The translations under genes were made by a program, and so were the position numbers. 64,000 nt of DNA, taken from positions 897,501 to 961,500 of the forward strand of contig JAHXHN010000001.1 of the NCBI GenBank assembly GCA_025656675.1, written 5' to 3'. Shown piece after piece: positions 16,994-25,877 of the stretch. Numbering within the stretch: position 1 is the first letter of the stretch; each line of letters opens with the position of its first letter. The notes beneath the pieces are model-generated. The model was not told the origin of the DNA, did not search any database, and saw only the letters and a list, made by a program, of their open reading frames with translations. The DNA comes from Candidatus Thiodiazotropha sp. (ex Codakia rugifera). GTDB taxonomy: Bacteria > Pseudomonadota > Gammaproteobacteria > Chromatiales > Chromatiaceae.

Positions 16994-19471
16994 CTATCTA
17001 CCGTAATTGGAGAAGTGATGGTGAAATGTCCTTCTTCCTTCCAGTAGCATCTCTTCGAAGGTTTCTGCGGGCACCGGGGGGCTGTAGAGGTAGCCCTGGC
17101 CCTCCTGGCAGCCCATTTTTTGCAGCAGTGACTGCTGGGCCATGGTCTCAATCCCTTCGGCTGTGATTCTCAATCCCAGGTTCTTGCCCAGTGAGACGAT
17201 TGCCTGGGTGATGGCTACGGCATCACTGTCGTGTGGCATGTCACGAATGAAAGACCGGTCGATTTTGAGTTTATCGATGGGCAGCTGCTTCAGGTAGGAG
17301 AGGGATGAGTAACCTGTTCCAAAGTCATCAATGGCTATCGATACGCCCAGTTTTTTAAAGACATCGAGTACCGGTACCGAATGCTGCATCTGTCCCATAA
17401 AGATGCCCTCGGTAACCTCTAGCTGCAACATGGTTGGAGGGCATCCGGAATCGGCTATGATCTGCTCGAAACGAAGGATTAAATCAGTCTGCATGATTTG
17501 TCTGACCGAGAGATTGATAGCCATTCGTCCCTGAAACAGTCCCTGTTTGTTCAAATAGCGGGTCTGTGCACAGGCTTCCCGTAAGACCCAATTGCCGATC
17601 TCATGAATGAGACCGGACTCTTCGGCGAGTGGAATAAAGCGTGCTGGAGGAATAATGCCAAGGCGTGGATGGTGCCATCGCAGAACAGCCTCAGCACCAG
17701 TCATCTCTCCATTATTGAGAGAGATTTGCGGTTGGTAGTAGAGTAGCAATTGATCTTGACGCAGTGCACTGCGAAGTTCTGTCTCCAGGAGCAGGCGTTC
17801 AAAAGCAGTTCGTGTCAATTCTGAAGTGTAGTAACGATAGTTGTTACGGCCCTGTTCCTTGGCTTGATACATTGCTGCATCTGCATTTTTGGTCAGATCT
17901 GCGACATCCTTACCATCCTCCGGATAGATGCTGATTCCGATACTGGTGGTTACATGGAGTTCTCGACCGGCTATCTTGAACGGTGCTTTGAACTTTTCCT
18001 GAATCTTGGCCGCAACCACGGCAGCCTGACTGGGGTCGTCGATATTCTCAACCAAAACAGTAAATTCATCCCCTCCAAGCCTTGCCGCCGTGTCATCATC
18101 GCGGAGGATTTTTTGTAGACGGGCAGCGACTTCTTTAAGCAGTTCGTCACCCATCGCGTGGCCAAGGCTGTCATTGATGTTCTTGAAACGATCCAGATCG
18201 AGAAACAGAACCGCCAGTTGACGTTTTTGGCGTTTTGCCTGGGCGATTGCGTGTTCAAGCCGATCTTCAAAAAGCAGACGATTGGGAAGATTTGTCAGGG
18301 AGTCATGGTGAGCCAGATGTTCGAGTTGAGATTGGGTCTGTTTGATACTGGTGATATCGGAAAAGACGGCCACATAGTGCATGACGCTTCCCTGCTCATC
18401 TCGCACGCAGCTGATGGTCATCCACACCGGGTAGACTTCACCATTTTTTCGTTGATTCCATATCTCGCCACGCCAGGAACCCGTATTGCGAACACTGTTC
18501 CAGAGTTCTTCAAAAAACTCGGGGGGGTGTCTGCCTGAAATCAGTATCTTTGGATGCTGGGTAATAATCTCCTGCTCTGAGTAGCCTGTGATCTCAGTAA
18601 ATGCTGGATTGACGGAATCGATGACGCCATTGCTATCAGTGATCAGTACCCCTTCCATGGTATGTTCAATTATCTGAACCGCCTGCTGTAGCTTAGCATC
18701 GGACTCCTTGCGCTGAGTGACATCTGTAAATACAAGTTGGGTGGCAGGTGCCCCCTCATGCTCGACCGGACTGACGAAGACTTCTACTTGAATAATGATC
18801 CCGTCAGCGCGACGAAAGGCGGCCTCGTAGGGTTGACTGTTATGGTTTCGCAGTGATTTTATCTGTGCCTCTAGAAGTTGTGGTGAAGCATCATGAAACA
18901 GTATGTGGGCCTGTTTGTTAATCAACGGTTTCTGGATAGATACTGCAAGGGTTTGTTTGGCAGCTTCATTGAGAAATACAATCTTATCTTCTTGTAGCAA
19001 AAGAATAGGTGTCGGTGAATCATCAACCAGCTGGCGATAACGATTTTCACTACGACGCAGGGCAACCTTGGTTTTTTCCGCCTCTCGACGTACTGCGGCC
19101 TCTTTGAGTTCACGCTCGATGGCCGGTACAAGGCGGGGAAGATTGTTAAAATGTACAAAGTCGTTGGCGCCCGCTTTCAGAAGAGATACAACTTTCTCTT
19201 CACCGATATGGTCGGATATCAGTATGAATGGGATATCCAATTGGCGGTCTTGCAGCAGTTTGAGGCTTTCGTGAGGAGAGAATCTAGGTATGTCGGTTTC
19301 TGACAGAATCAGGTCCCAGTTGTGAGACTTGAGGGCCTCCTTCATGGCTTCCAGTGTATCTATGCGCAGGGGAGATACATCCAGGCCTCCTCGAAGGAGT
19401 GTCCGGCAAAGCAGCTTGTGTTCACGTTCGGAGTCTTCGATTACGAGAACCCGCAGTTGTCCTGGCATCAA
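16994..19471 (-). CDS. Degenerate receiver-PAS-PAS-GGDEF-EAL cyclic-di-GMP protein
   Basis: Domains in order over 825 residues: a receiver-like domain (1-125), two PAS domains (about 135-255 and 265-385, the second ending with VFSDITSIKQTQ), a GGDEF domain (about 390-555) with intact RLGGDEF, and an EAL domain (about 565-820). In the EAL domain the signature is EAV instead of EAL, but NLSVRQ, the Glu of EVTEG, DDFGTGYSS, the Lys of KIDRSFI and AEGIE are kept, so both synthesis and hydrolysis of c-di-GMP are possible. The receiver has Glu58 where Asp is expected and lacks the conserved Lys (HFNNL), so it is probably not phosphorylated. It is divergent from cbbQ across a 278-bp gap. Confidence 0.93.
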   Translation of the reverse strand: MMPGQLRVLVIEDSEREHKLLCRTLLRGGLDVSPLRIDTLEAMKEALKSHNWDLILSETDIPRFSPHESLKLLQDRQLDIPFILISDHIGEEKVVSLLKAGANDFVHFNNLPRLVPAIERELKEAAVRREAEKTKVALRRSENRYRQLVDDSPTPILLLQEDKIVFLNEAAKQTLAVSIQKPLINKQAHILFHDASPQLLEAQIKSLRNHNSQPYEAAFRRADGIIIQVEVFVSPVEHEGAPATQLVFTDVTQRKESDAKLQQAVQIIEHTMEGVLITDSNGVIDSVNPAFTEITGYSEQEIITQHPKILISGRHPPEFFEELWNSVRNTGSWRGEIWNQRKNGEVYPVWMTISCVRDEQGSVMHYVAVFSDITSIKQTQSQLEHLAHHDSLTNLPNRLLFEDRLEHAIAQAKRQKRQLAVLFLDLDRFKNINDSLGHAMGDELLKEVAARLQKILRDDDTAARLGGDEFTVLVENIDDPSQAAVVAAKIQEKFKAPFKIAGRELHVTTSIGISIYPEDGKDVADLTKNADAAMYQAKEQGRNNYRYYTSELTRTAFERLLLETELRSALRQDQLLLYYQPQISLNNGEMTGAEAVLRWHHPRLGIIPPARFIPLAEESGLIHEIGNWVLREACAQTRYLNKQGLFQGRMAINLSVRQIMQTDLILRFEQIIADSGCPPTMLQLEVTEGIFMGQMQHSVPVLDVFKKLGVSIAIDDFGTGYSSLSYLKQLPIDKLKIDRSFIRDMPHDSDAVAITQAIVSLGKNLGLRITAEGIETMAQQSLLQKMGCQEGQGYLYSPPVPAETFEEMLLEGRRTFHHHFSNYGR

Positions 19472-19749
19472 CTTTCCCTGATGTATCTCTTAAAATTGAC
19501 TATTGCGGAAAAGGACTCACCTGCCCAGTTGTCGATGCTGGCCCTCAATACGCAATTTCCAGAGGGGTATCGTACTGCGATTCTACTGTAAACGCAGTGG
19601 GTATTACCTCTGATTGAGCTAAAAGTATAAACAGTATACCTCTCATGTGTTCCCTTAACCTGCTGATATATAGGCTTCGATGAGGCATGAAGTCTGAATT
19701 TTGCAGACTACTTAACACTCTTTATGGTTTTCTTGGGAACTAATTCCCT

Positions 19750-20634
19750 GTGTTATTTGAGATTGATGGGTTGCGCTTGTTGCGTTGCCCAGTTAACTTT
19801 TACGGCCGATATGTTGAAAACTTTAAAATCAGTACATTGAAACCAGAAGAATACTATTTCCATCAAGAACCCTACTATGAGTCGGTGAGTGACGAGATTG
19901 CAATATTCGAAGCCGCTTATCGAAACCAGTTGCCGGTACTGCTTAAAGGCCCTACCGGTTGTGGAAAGACACGTTTTATGGAGCACATGTCCTGGCGGCT
20001 GAAACGTCCCTTGATAACGGTTTCCTGCCATGATGACCTAACCGCCTCCGACCTGGTTGGACGCTTTCTGGTTAAGAATGGAGAGACAGTGTGGGTGGAT
20101 GGTCCCTTGGCAGCAGCTGTCAGAGTAGGGGGGATTTGTTATCTCGATGAAGTGGTGGAGGCACGTAAGGATACAACCGTTGTGATTCACCCATTGGCGG
20201 ATGACAGACGTGTATTGCCAATGGAAAAGGTTGGCGAATTGCTGGAAGCAACCAAGGATTTTTGTCTTGCCATTTCATTTAATCCTGGCTATCAGAGTGT
20301 TCTCAAAGATTTAAAGCAGAGTACACGCCAACGTTTTGTTGCTTTGGAGTTTGACTATCCTGAGCCGGGATTGGAAAAGAAGATCATTCAGAACGAAGCA
20401 TCCATTGAAAGTGAGATGGCTGCCAGATTAGTCAAATTTGCCCACATGACGCGAAATCTTAAAGGGAGTGGTTTGGATGAAGGTGCTTCTACTCGATTGT
20501 TGGTGCATGCGGCTAAATTAATTGCCAGTGGCGTAGAACCTGTAACGGCATGTCGATCATGTGTCGCTCAGGCTTTGACGGATGATTCTGATATGTTAGT
20601 CGCAGTAAATGAGTTGAGTGCATCTCTGTTTTAA
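19750..20634 (+). CDS. cbbQ: CbbQ-type MoxR AAA+ ATPase (RuBisCO activase component)
   Basis: CbbQ is a ring-forming AAA+ ATPase that, with CbbO, removes inhibitory sugar phosphates from RuBisCO. The core is unmistakable: [12 protein letters not shown] at the N-terminus, Walker [13 protein letters not shown], Walker [18 protein letters not shown], and sensor-region [22 protein letters not shown]. NorQ, used in nitric oxide reductase maturation, is closely related, so the name depends on the CbbO-like partner next door and the chemoautotrophic setting. The start is uncertain: GTG at 19750 gives an N-terminal extension of about 37 residues before the conserved EPYY motif, with no clear ribosome-binding site. 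No RuBisCO gene is in the window. Confidence 0.85.
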   Translation: MLFEIDGLRLLRCPVNFYGRYVENFKISTLKPEEYYFHQEPYYESVSDEIAIFEAAYRNQLPVLLKGPTGCGKTRFMEHMSWRLKRPLITVSCHDDLTASDLVGRFLVKNGETVWVDGPLAAAVRVGGICYLDEVVEARKDTTVVIHPLADDRRVLPMEKVGELLEATKDFCLAISFNPGYQSVLKDLKQSTRQRFVALEFDYPEPGLEKKIIQNEASIESEMAARLVKFAHMTRNLKGSGLDEGASTRLLVHAAKLIASGVEPVTACRSCVAQALTDDSDMLVAVNELSASLF

Positions 20635-20812
20635 ACATAACTCAATATGTGTGTTCAGAGAGAGTGCGCCGTGCAAGATATTGATTCGGATGGGCTAATG
20701 AAAAATCGCAGCCATACACTTGAGTATGGCGATTATTTTGTATGGCCAAATGGATCAAGAGCTGGCGCGATGCACCCCTGATGAACGCATAGATTCAGAC
20801 AACAATAAGAAT

Positions 20813-22930
20813 ATGAAGCCAATACTTGACCAAGAGCAGTTACAGGAATTGCTCGATGATTATTTCGAGGTTGAATACAGCTTCCGAAATACCCTTACGA
20901 TCAGTGAAAAACTGGTACAGATGGGGGGTGATGAGCAGGCCTTCATTCTGGATTGGATAAGACGTACGGCAAGTACGCACATTGAAATTGCTTACCAGTT
21001 TGCACTGCAAGCGAGGCAGGCCTTGCAGCTTATGGATGATGCAATGATTGAGGCCTGGTTAGTGCAGGCTATGGATGTCTACGATCTCTCTGGACTGCAT
21101 GCTGCATTGACAGTGATTCGGGAGATGGATGTATTTGTACGACAAGGACGTGAACGTGCATCCGGATCATTATTCGCTGAACAGGTGAGTGTGCTTTTAC
21201 CTTTTGTGCAAGGGCTCTCCGGGCGAAAATTGAAGCTTGAGGAAGATGACAACCTCTATACCGATGGTGAGGTCATTTATCTACCCTCTGTTATGGCCCA
21301 TCTGCCGCACAAGAGAGATAATTTTTTACTCTATAAGGTTGCTGTAGCCTATCAATGGGCGCAGGTTCGTTTTGGTACCTTTCGGGTGGATCTGGTCGGT
21401 TATCTCGCCACTCATCCGTCACCGGATACAGCCTTACGTTATTTTCATGCTTTTGAAACTGAGCGCCTGAATGGTTGTATCAAACGTGAATTGCCCGGTC
21501 TCTACCGTGAGATGAAGCAATTGAAAAAAAAGCTGAATCAGGATGAGGCGCCCTCTGGATGGGATGATCAGGTTGCACCTCTGCATAAGCGCGCGGCAAC
21601 AGCAAAAGACGCTTTAAACCTGAGCAAAACTATGTTTGGTGAAGCAATACCTAAAACTACGGTATTTCATGGCCATTTAAGACCGAAGCTGGTTATGGCT
21701 GTAATGCAACGCCGGCTTGATCGAGAAAAGGCTCAATTGCGAGTGGCATTGAAGGCAATTGCAGATGATCTCAACCAAGGAAGGGATGATGAAAATGAAC
21801 CCTTGGAGCGGTTCATGATGGAACCTGTGGATGAAATCGAATTGAACGAAGAGATGCAAATGGAGCTGCAGGTCAATGGTAAATCGGTTCCGATTGCAGA
21901 AGATATCAAAGGTATCATGACATCAATCATCCTCGATCTGGGTGAAATTCCTGATGACTATTTGATTCCAGCAGGTGCAGGTGAATACGATTTGAGTGAA
22001 GTCGATGAGAAGATCTTGAAACCGGAAGAGGTGTGGAGTGGCGCCTACCATGAAGATGGTGCGTTCCTCTATAAAGAGTGGGACTATCGTCGTAAACACT
22101 ATCGTAAGAACTGGTGCGTGGTGCGGGAAATGCCTGTTAAGCAGGAGGATGACGGGTTTGTCGGACAGGTGATGGTTAAGTACCGGAGACTCCTCTCCAG
22201 TCTGCGTAAGACATTTGAAGCAATGCGCGATGAGGACCGGTTGTTAAAGCGCCAAGCGTACGGGGATGGAGTGGACATCGATGCCTTTGTGGAAGCCTGG
22301 GCGGATATGCATACAGGTTTAGAGATGACCGACCGCTTATTTACCCGTATGCATCGGGAAGAACGCAACATTGCAGTCATGTTTATGGTGGATATGTCCG
22401 GTTCCACGCAAGGATGGGTGAATGAGGCAGAGCGTGAAGCATTAATACTATTGGCTGAATCACTGGAAACCTTGGGGGATCGATACGCTATTTATGGTTT
22501 TACCGGAATGAGTCGTAAACGCTGTGAGGTGTTTCCGATCAAGACCTTTGACCAATCCTATGATGCAGAAGTTAAGGCTAGAATCAGTGGTATACGTGCT
22601 GGTGATTATACTCGAATGGGTGCGGCAATCCGTCATTTGAGTCATCGCCTGAACGAAGTAGAGGCCAGAACCAAGCTTCTGGTTACACTATCGGATGGCA
22701 AGCCAGATGATTATCATGATGACTACCGTAGCCAATATGGAATAGAAGATACACGCCAGGCCCTTTTTGAGGCGAGGCGGGAAGGTATTCACGCCTTTTG
22801 TATTACTATAGATGAACAAGGACAGGACTATCTACCGCATATGTATGGCGCCGCAAATTACACAGTCATCAATGAAATCGAAAAACTGCCACTGAAAGTT
22901 TCAGATATATATAAGAAAATAACCAGTTGA
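20813..22930 (+). CDS. cbbO: CbbO/NorD-type von Willebrand A protein
   Basis: CbbO is the adaptor that couples CbbQ to RuBisCO. This protein of about 705 residues has a long helical N-terminal part and a C-terminal VWA domain whose metal-binding MIDAS motif is complete: FMVDMSGSTQGW, a later Thr in GDYTRMGAAIRH, and Asp in TLSDGKPDDYHDDYRSQYG. The same layout occurs in NorD, so cbbO versus norD is decided mainly by context. I prefer the ATG at 20813; an upstream TTG at 20720 would add 31 unconserved residues. The gene lies 178 bp after cbbQ on the same strand. The isolated cbbQO pair suggests activation of a RuBisCO encoded elsewhere. Confidence 0.83.
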   Translation: MKPILDQEQLQELLDDYFEVEYSFRNTLTISEKLVQMGGDEQAFILDWIRRTASTHIEIAYQFALQARQALQLMDDAMIEAWLVQAMDVYDLSGLHAALTVIREMDVFVRQGRERASGSLFAEQVSVLLPFVQGLSGRKLKLEEDDNLYTDGEVIYLPSVMAHLPHKRDNFLLYKVAVAYQWAQVRFGTFRVDLVGYLATHPSPDTALRYFHAFETERLNGCIKRELPGLYREMKQLKKKLNQDEAPSGWDDQVAPLHKRAATAKDALNLSKTMFGEAIPKTTVFHGHLRPKLVMAVMQRRLDREKAQLRVALKAIADDLNQGRDDENEPLERFMMEPVDEIELNEEMQMELQVNGKSVPIAEDIKGIMTSIILDLGEIPDDYLIPAGAGEYDLSEVDEKILKPEEVWSGAYHEDGAFLYKEWDYRRKHYRKNWCVVREMPVKQEDDGFVGQVMVKYRRLLSSLRKTFEAMRDEDRLLKRQAYGDGVDIDAFVEAWADMHTGLEMTDRLFTRMHREERNIAVMFMVDMSGSTQGWVNEAEREALILLAESLETLGDRYAIYGFTGMSRKRCEVFPIKTFDQSYDAEVKARISGIRAGDYTRMGAAIRHLSHRLNEVEARTKLLVTLSDGKPDDYHDDYRSQYGIEDTRQALFEARREGIHAFCITIDEQGQDYLPHMYGAANYTVINEIEKLPLKVSDIYKKITS

Positions 22931-23201
22931 TGTAAGTAACCGCTGATCTAGGTTTGGATTTAAGTACTTTTGAACGTCATGCCTTCTCTTTCTTTGTGGG
23001 ATTGGCGAGTGCTCTACTCATAGGCAGTGATTCTGTTTCTTTCGTTTTCAATTACTTACCACAAATAAAAATCTAGGCCTGTCTGTCGGTCGAGAGCGTG
23101 GGCGAATGACCGGCCAGGGGATGTGCTTGATTTTACCGTCAGGCGTAGGCAACCTGACTATGAGGCCGCAAAGACGACCCAATTATCCTAATGGAGGAAA
23201 T

Positions 23202-23816
23202 ATGAATAGAACATTGATTACCATCGCTGCAATAACTTTGATGACATCAACAGCAATACAGGCAAACCCAGGCTATAACTATCCTCAACCTCAGTTGCGT
23301 GCACCCCATCATCAGGAGGTGGATCCAGGTACTGTATTACGTGAGGGGATGACCAATTTGTTGGGCTTTCTGCGACAGTCGGAAGAGCCAAACCCACAAA
23401 TGATTTCAGCCTATTTAGAGCAGGAGATTGCACCCTATTTCGACTTCGATTATATGGCCATATGGGCAGCAGGTCCCATGAATCGACATATGAATGATCA
23501 ACAACGTGCGGAGCTGGCACAGAAAATTAAAGTCATGCTGCTCAGTACGCTGACTGAAAGGCTTGCAAAGTACAACAATCAGGAAGTGCGCTTCTTCCGG
23601 CCGCGTCGTGCGGGTGAAAATGAGGTTAAGGTTAGGGTTGGCATACTGCAGTCAGGGGGTTATCCGGCTAATATCGACTTTCGCTTTTATCGCAGTAAAG
23701 CGGGTTGGAAAGTCTTTGATGTCTCAGCAAACGGCAATAGCGCTATAGCCTTTTATCGCCAGCATTTCGTTAACCAAATGCGCTCTCAGACAGCCAAAAG
23801 AGACTTCCGTCGTTAA
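23202..23816 (+). CDS. MlaC/Tgt2-family periplasmic phospholipid-binding protein
   Basis: A signal peptide (MNRTLITIAAITLMTSTAIQA) is followed by an MlaC-like domain of about 180 residues: the helical FDFDYMAIWAAGPMNRHMNDQQRAELAQ segment and the C-terminal beta region (NIDFRFYRSKAGWKVFDVSANGNSA) match the family. MlaC carries phospholipids between outer and inner membrane; this copy is not beside mlaD/E/F/B, so it may be an orphan paralog. The ATG at 23202 has GGAGGAA just upstream. A 271-bp gap after cbbO with several inverted repeats separates it from that operon, so it probably has its own promoter. Confidence 0.85.
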   Translation: MNRTLITIAAITLMTSTAIQANPGYNYPQPQLRAPHHQEVDPGTVLREGMTNLLGFLRQSEEPNPQMISAYLEQEIAPYFDFDYMAIWAAGPMNRHMNDQQRAELAQKIKVMLLSTLTERLAKYNNQEVRFFRPRRAGENEVKVRVGILQSGGYPANIDFRFYRSKAGWKVFDVSANGNSAIAFYRQHFVNQMRSQTAKRDFRR

Positions 23817-23865
23817 TAAATAACTTGCTAAAACAGTAGTCAGGTCAATAGCTGAGTTCTTTGGT

Positions 23866-24378
23866 ATGAATGAACAGCAGAAGTTTGGGCGTTGGATGGT
23901 AATCGGCGCTTGGCTTCTGTTGTTAGTGCTTTTAACACTGTTTTTTTCGCAGTGGCTCGAGCGACAACGGAATCCCAACCGACAGCTATCGGTTACGGTA
24001 AATGCTGAAAATGATGTAGCTGTGGTACTGAAGAGAAATCGAGCCGGACACTACATCGCTCCCGGTCTTATCAATGGCATTGCAGTGACTTACTTGCTGG
24101 ATACAGGAGCAACATTTGTGGCTGTATCATCTTCGTTGGCGGAAAAGGCGGGTCTCGAAAAGGGTATGCCTGCTCATAGCCGGACGGCGAATGGGGTGGT
24201 ACGCAGTTGGTTAACGGAGATTGATCAACTCCAATTGGGACCTATTGTCATGCGGAATGTAAAGGCATCGATTCTGCCAAGCATGCCGAACGACGAGGTG
24301 TTACTTGGTATGAGCTTTCTCAAGCATCTGTCATTGAAACAGCAGGGTGGTGAATTGGTGATTTCCCTGCCGCAATGA
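23866..24378 (+). CDS. Membrane-anchored retropepsin-like aspartic protease
   Basis: One N-terminal membrane helix (WMVIGAWLLLLVLLTLFFSQW) anchors a domain of about 120 residues with the single-domain aspartic protease pattern: catalytic YLLDTGATFVAVSS (the DTGAT motif) and a C-terminal LLGMSFLKHLSL. Proteins of this TIGR02281-type family are thought to dimerise like retroviral proteases, facing the periplasm. Substrate is unknown. The start ATG is 49 bp after the MlaC-like gene, suggesting co-transcription. Length (170 aa) is normal for the family. Confidence 0.85.
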   Translation: MNEQQKFGRWMVIGAWLLLLVLLTLFFSQWLERQRNPNRQLSVTVNAENDVAVVLKRNRAGHYIAPGLINGIAVTYLLDTGATFVAVSSSLAEKAGLEKGMPAHSRTANGVVRSWLTEIDQLQLGPIVMRNVKASILPSMPNDEVLLGMSFLKHLSLKQQGGELVISLPQ

Positions 24379-24434
24379 AGCATAGTTTATAGGCATTAAG
24401 TACTACGGAATTAAGGTGTAGATATGGAAACAGG

Positions 24435-24464
24435 TGCTGCCACTACAAATCTGTAGTGGCAGCA
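24435..24464. terminator. Convergent hairpin terminator
   Basis: TGCTGCCACTACA and TGTAGTGGCAGCA form a 13-bp stem with a very short loop between two convergent genes. There is no long T-run, so its strength is uncertain. Confidence 0.6.
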
Positions 24465-24472
24465 GGATAGTA

Positions 24473-24880
24473 TCAGCCAATTTTATCTTTTAAGGCCTTC
24501 AGTGCGGTAACTTTAACAACGGTTTTGGCTGGCTTTGCTGCAATCTTGATGGCTTCGCCAGTGGCTGGATTGCGTCCCATGCGTGCTTTAGTGCGTGGTT
24601 TGATGATGCGCCGGACCTTGATGCCGCTGTCTGGGATAGTGATTTCACCTGAGCCTCTACGTTGTAGATGACGTGAAATCAGGGAATTCATCGAGGCGAA
24701 AACAGATGCAACCTCTTTTCTTGTCAGACCTGTATCTTCAGCAATATCACTGATGATTTGGGTCTTTGTCTGTTTGGTTGTAATAGATTTGAGGCGGGGT
24801 GCTGCAACTGTTTTTTTAGCAACTACCTTCTTCTTTGCTGCTTTCTTTGCAGTCTTTTTTGCGGTCTTTTTGACGGCCAT
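24473..24880 (-). CDS. HU-family DNA-binding protein with histone H1-like N-terminal tail
   Basis: The first 28 residues are almost entirely lysine, alanine and valine (KKTAKKTAKKAAKKKVVAKK), like bacterial histone H1-like tails. Residues 35-125 form an HU/IHF domain: TKTQIISDIAEDTGLTRKEVASVF, GEITIPDSGIKVRRI, and the DNA-inserting arm with RMGRNPATGEAI, which holds the conserved proline. Together they make a nucleoid protein that would both bend and coat DNA. The same layout occurs in some Chromatiales and Legionella-group genomes, as far as I recall. It faces a 427-bp upstream gap. Confidence 0.88.
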   Translation of the reverse strand: MAVKKTAKKTAKKAAKKKVVAKKTVAAPRLKSITTKQTKTQIISDIAEDTGLTRKEVASVFASMNSLISRHLQRRGSGEITIPDSGIKVRRIIKPRTKARMGRNPATGEAIKIAAKPAKTVVKVTALKALKDKIG

Positions 24881-25307
24881 ATGGTTTGCTCCTTCTGAAC
24901 AAGATTATTGTGCATCTTAAAAATAACACAGATTTTAAATAGTTAAACAAGAAATGCAGGTTTTTTCATTGTTTTTTTATGATCTCGATTAGTTTCTCCT
25001 CTGTTTTATTAAAGATTTGACGATGGATACTGTTACGAATTGATCGGCATCTTGTTTATCGGCAGACTTTTTTCACGCTGTTCTGTACGGGGTGTCATGA
25101 AAGTCAATTGACAATCACTCAGATCATGTTCGATATTGAATGACTAAATCACAGAACACGATGTGAACCTGAGTAAGCTATGCTGTGTGAGCATATGTTG
25201 AATTTGTTCTATTGCTAAGGTTTGATACTTATCAAGATGTCTGCAATCTGGAATTTCGTTGCTAACGGCCGATTTCTTAAATAGTTGAGCATAAGGATGG
25301 AAATGAT
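24881..25307. promoter_or_regulatory. Divergent intergenic region with a possible sigma70 promoter
   Basis: The 427-bp gap between the HU gene and the chalcone-isomerase-like gene contains no convincing gene. A plausible plus-strand promoter is TTGACA at 25108-25113 and GATATT at 25132-25137, 18 bp apart. The region near 24930-25020 is AT-rich and probably serves the HU gene. Confidence 0.5.
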
Positions 25308-25874
25308 ATGAAAAACATATTTATCGCCTGCATATTCATATTCTGTATAGCGGTTAGCGAAGCCAGAGAGGTTGCCGGAGTCTCAATACCGGATCAGATT
25401 GTACGTGATGCTGATAAGGCTGAATTGGTATTGAATGGAGCGGGTGTCAGGAAAAAGTTCTTTTTTAGTGTCTATCTTGCCTCACTCTACCTACAACAGC
25501 CGAGCAGACAAATTGAGGCTGTCATTGATGCAGACAAACCAGCTCGTGTACAGATGCGGATACTCTACTCAAAGATTGATAAAGAGAAGTTCACCAAGGG
25601 TTGGGATGACGGATTCAGTGCGAATCTTTCTGCGGAGCAGTTACAGGCTGTGCGTCAAAGACTTGATCAGTTCAATGGGATGTTTCAGTCCTTGGTAAAG
25701 GGCGACACGATCGAGCTTGATTACATTCCTGGTGAGGGAACACATGTGACAATTAAGGGAGAGAAAAAAGGTATCGTACCAGGTGGTGATTTTTATCAGG
25801 CATTACTGATGGTCTGGCTAGGTGAGTCACCGATCAGTCAAACCCTTAAACAGGAGCTGCTTGGCCAGAAATAG
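25308..25874 (+). CDS. Periplasmic chalcone-isomerase-like domain protein
   Basis: A signal peptide (MKNIFIACIFIFCIAVSEA) precedes a bacterial chalcone-isomerase-like fold: VLNGAGVRKKFFFSVYLASLYLQ is the family's hallmark strand-helix region, followed by VQMRILYSKIDKEKFTKGWDDGF and GDTIELDYIPGEGTHV. Bacterial members are usually not flavonoid enzymes; they are periplasmic proteins of unknown, perhaps fatty-acid-binding, function. Length (188 aa) fits. It ends 3 bp before the convergent gamma-glutamyltransferase stop. Confidence 0.85.
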   Translation: MKNIFIACIFIFCIAVSEAREVAGVSIPDQIVRDADKAELVLNGAGVRKKFFFSVYLASLYLQQPSRQIEAVIDADKPARVQMRILYSKIDKEKFTKGWDDGFSANLSAEQLQAVRQRLDQFNGMFQSLVKGDTIELDYIPGEGTHVTIKGEKKGIVPGGDFYQALLMVWLGESPISQTLKQELLGQK

Positions 25875-25877
25875 AGG

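Noticed and set aside
22960-23190. Possible c-di-GMP (GEMM) riboswitch before the MlaC-like gene
   Set aside because: A GCAAAG segment and a hairpin GTCAGG...CCTGAC are present, but the tetraloop-receptor pattern and the order of conserved segments do not match.
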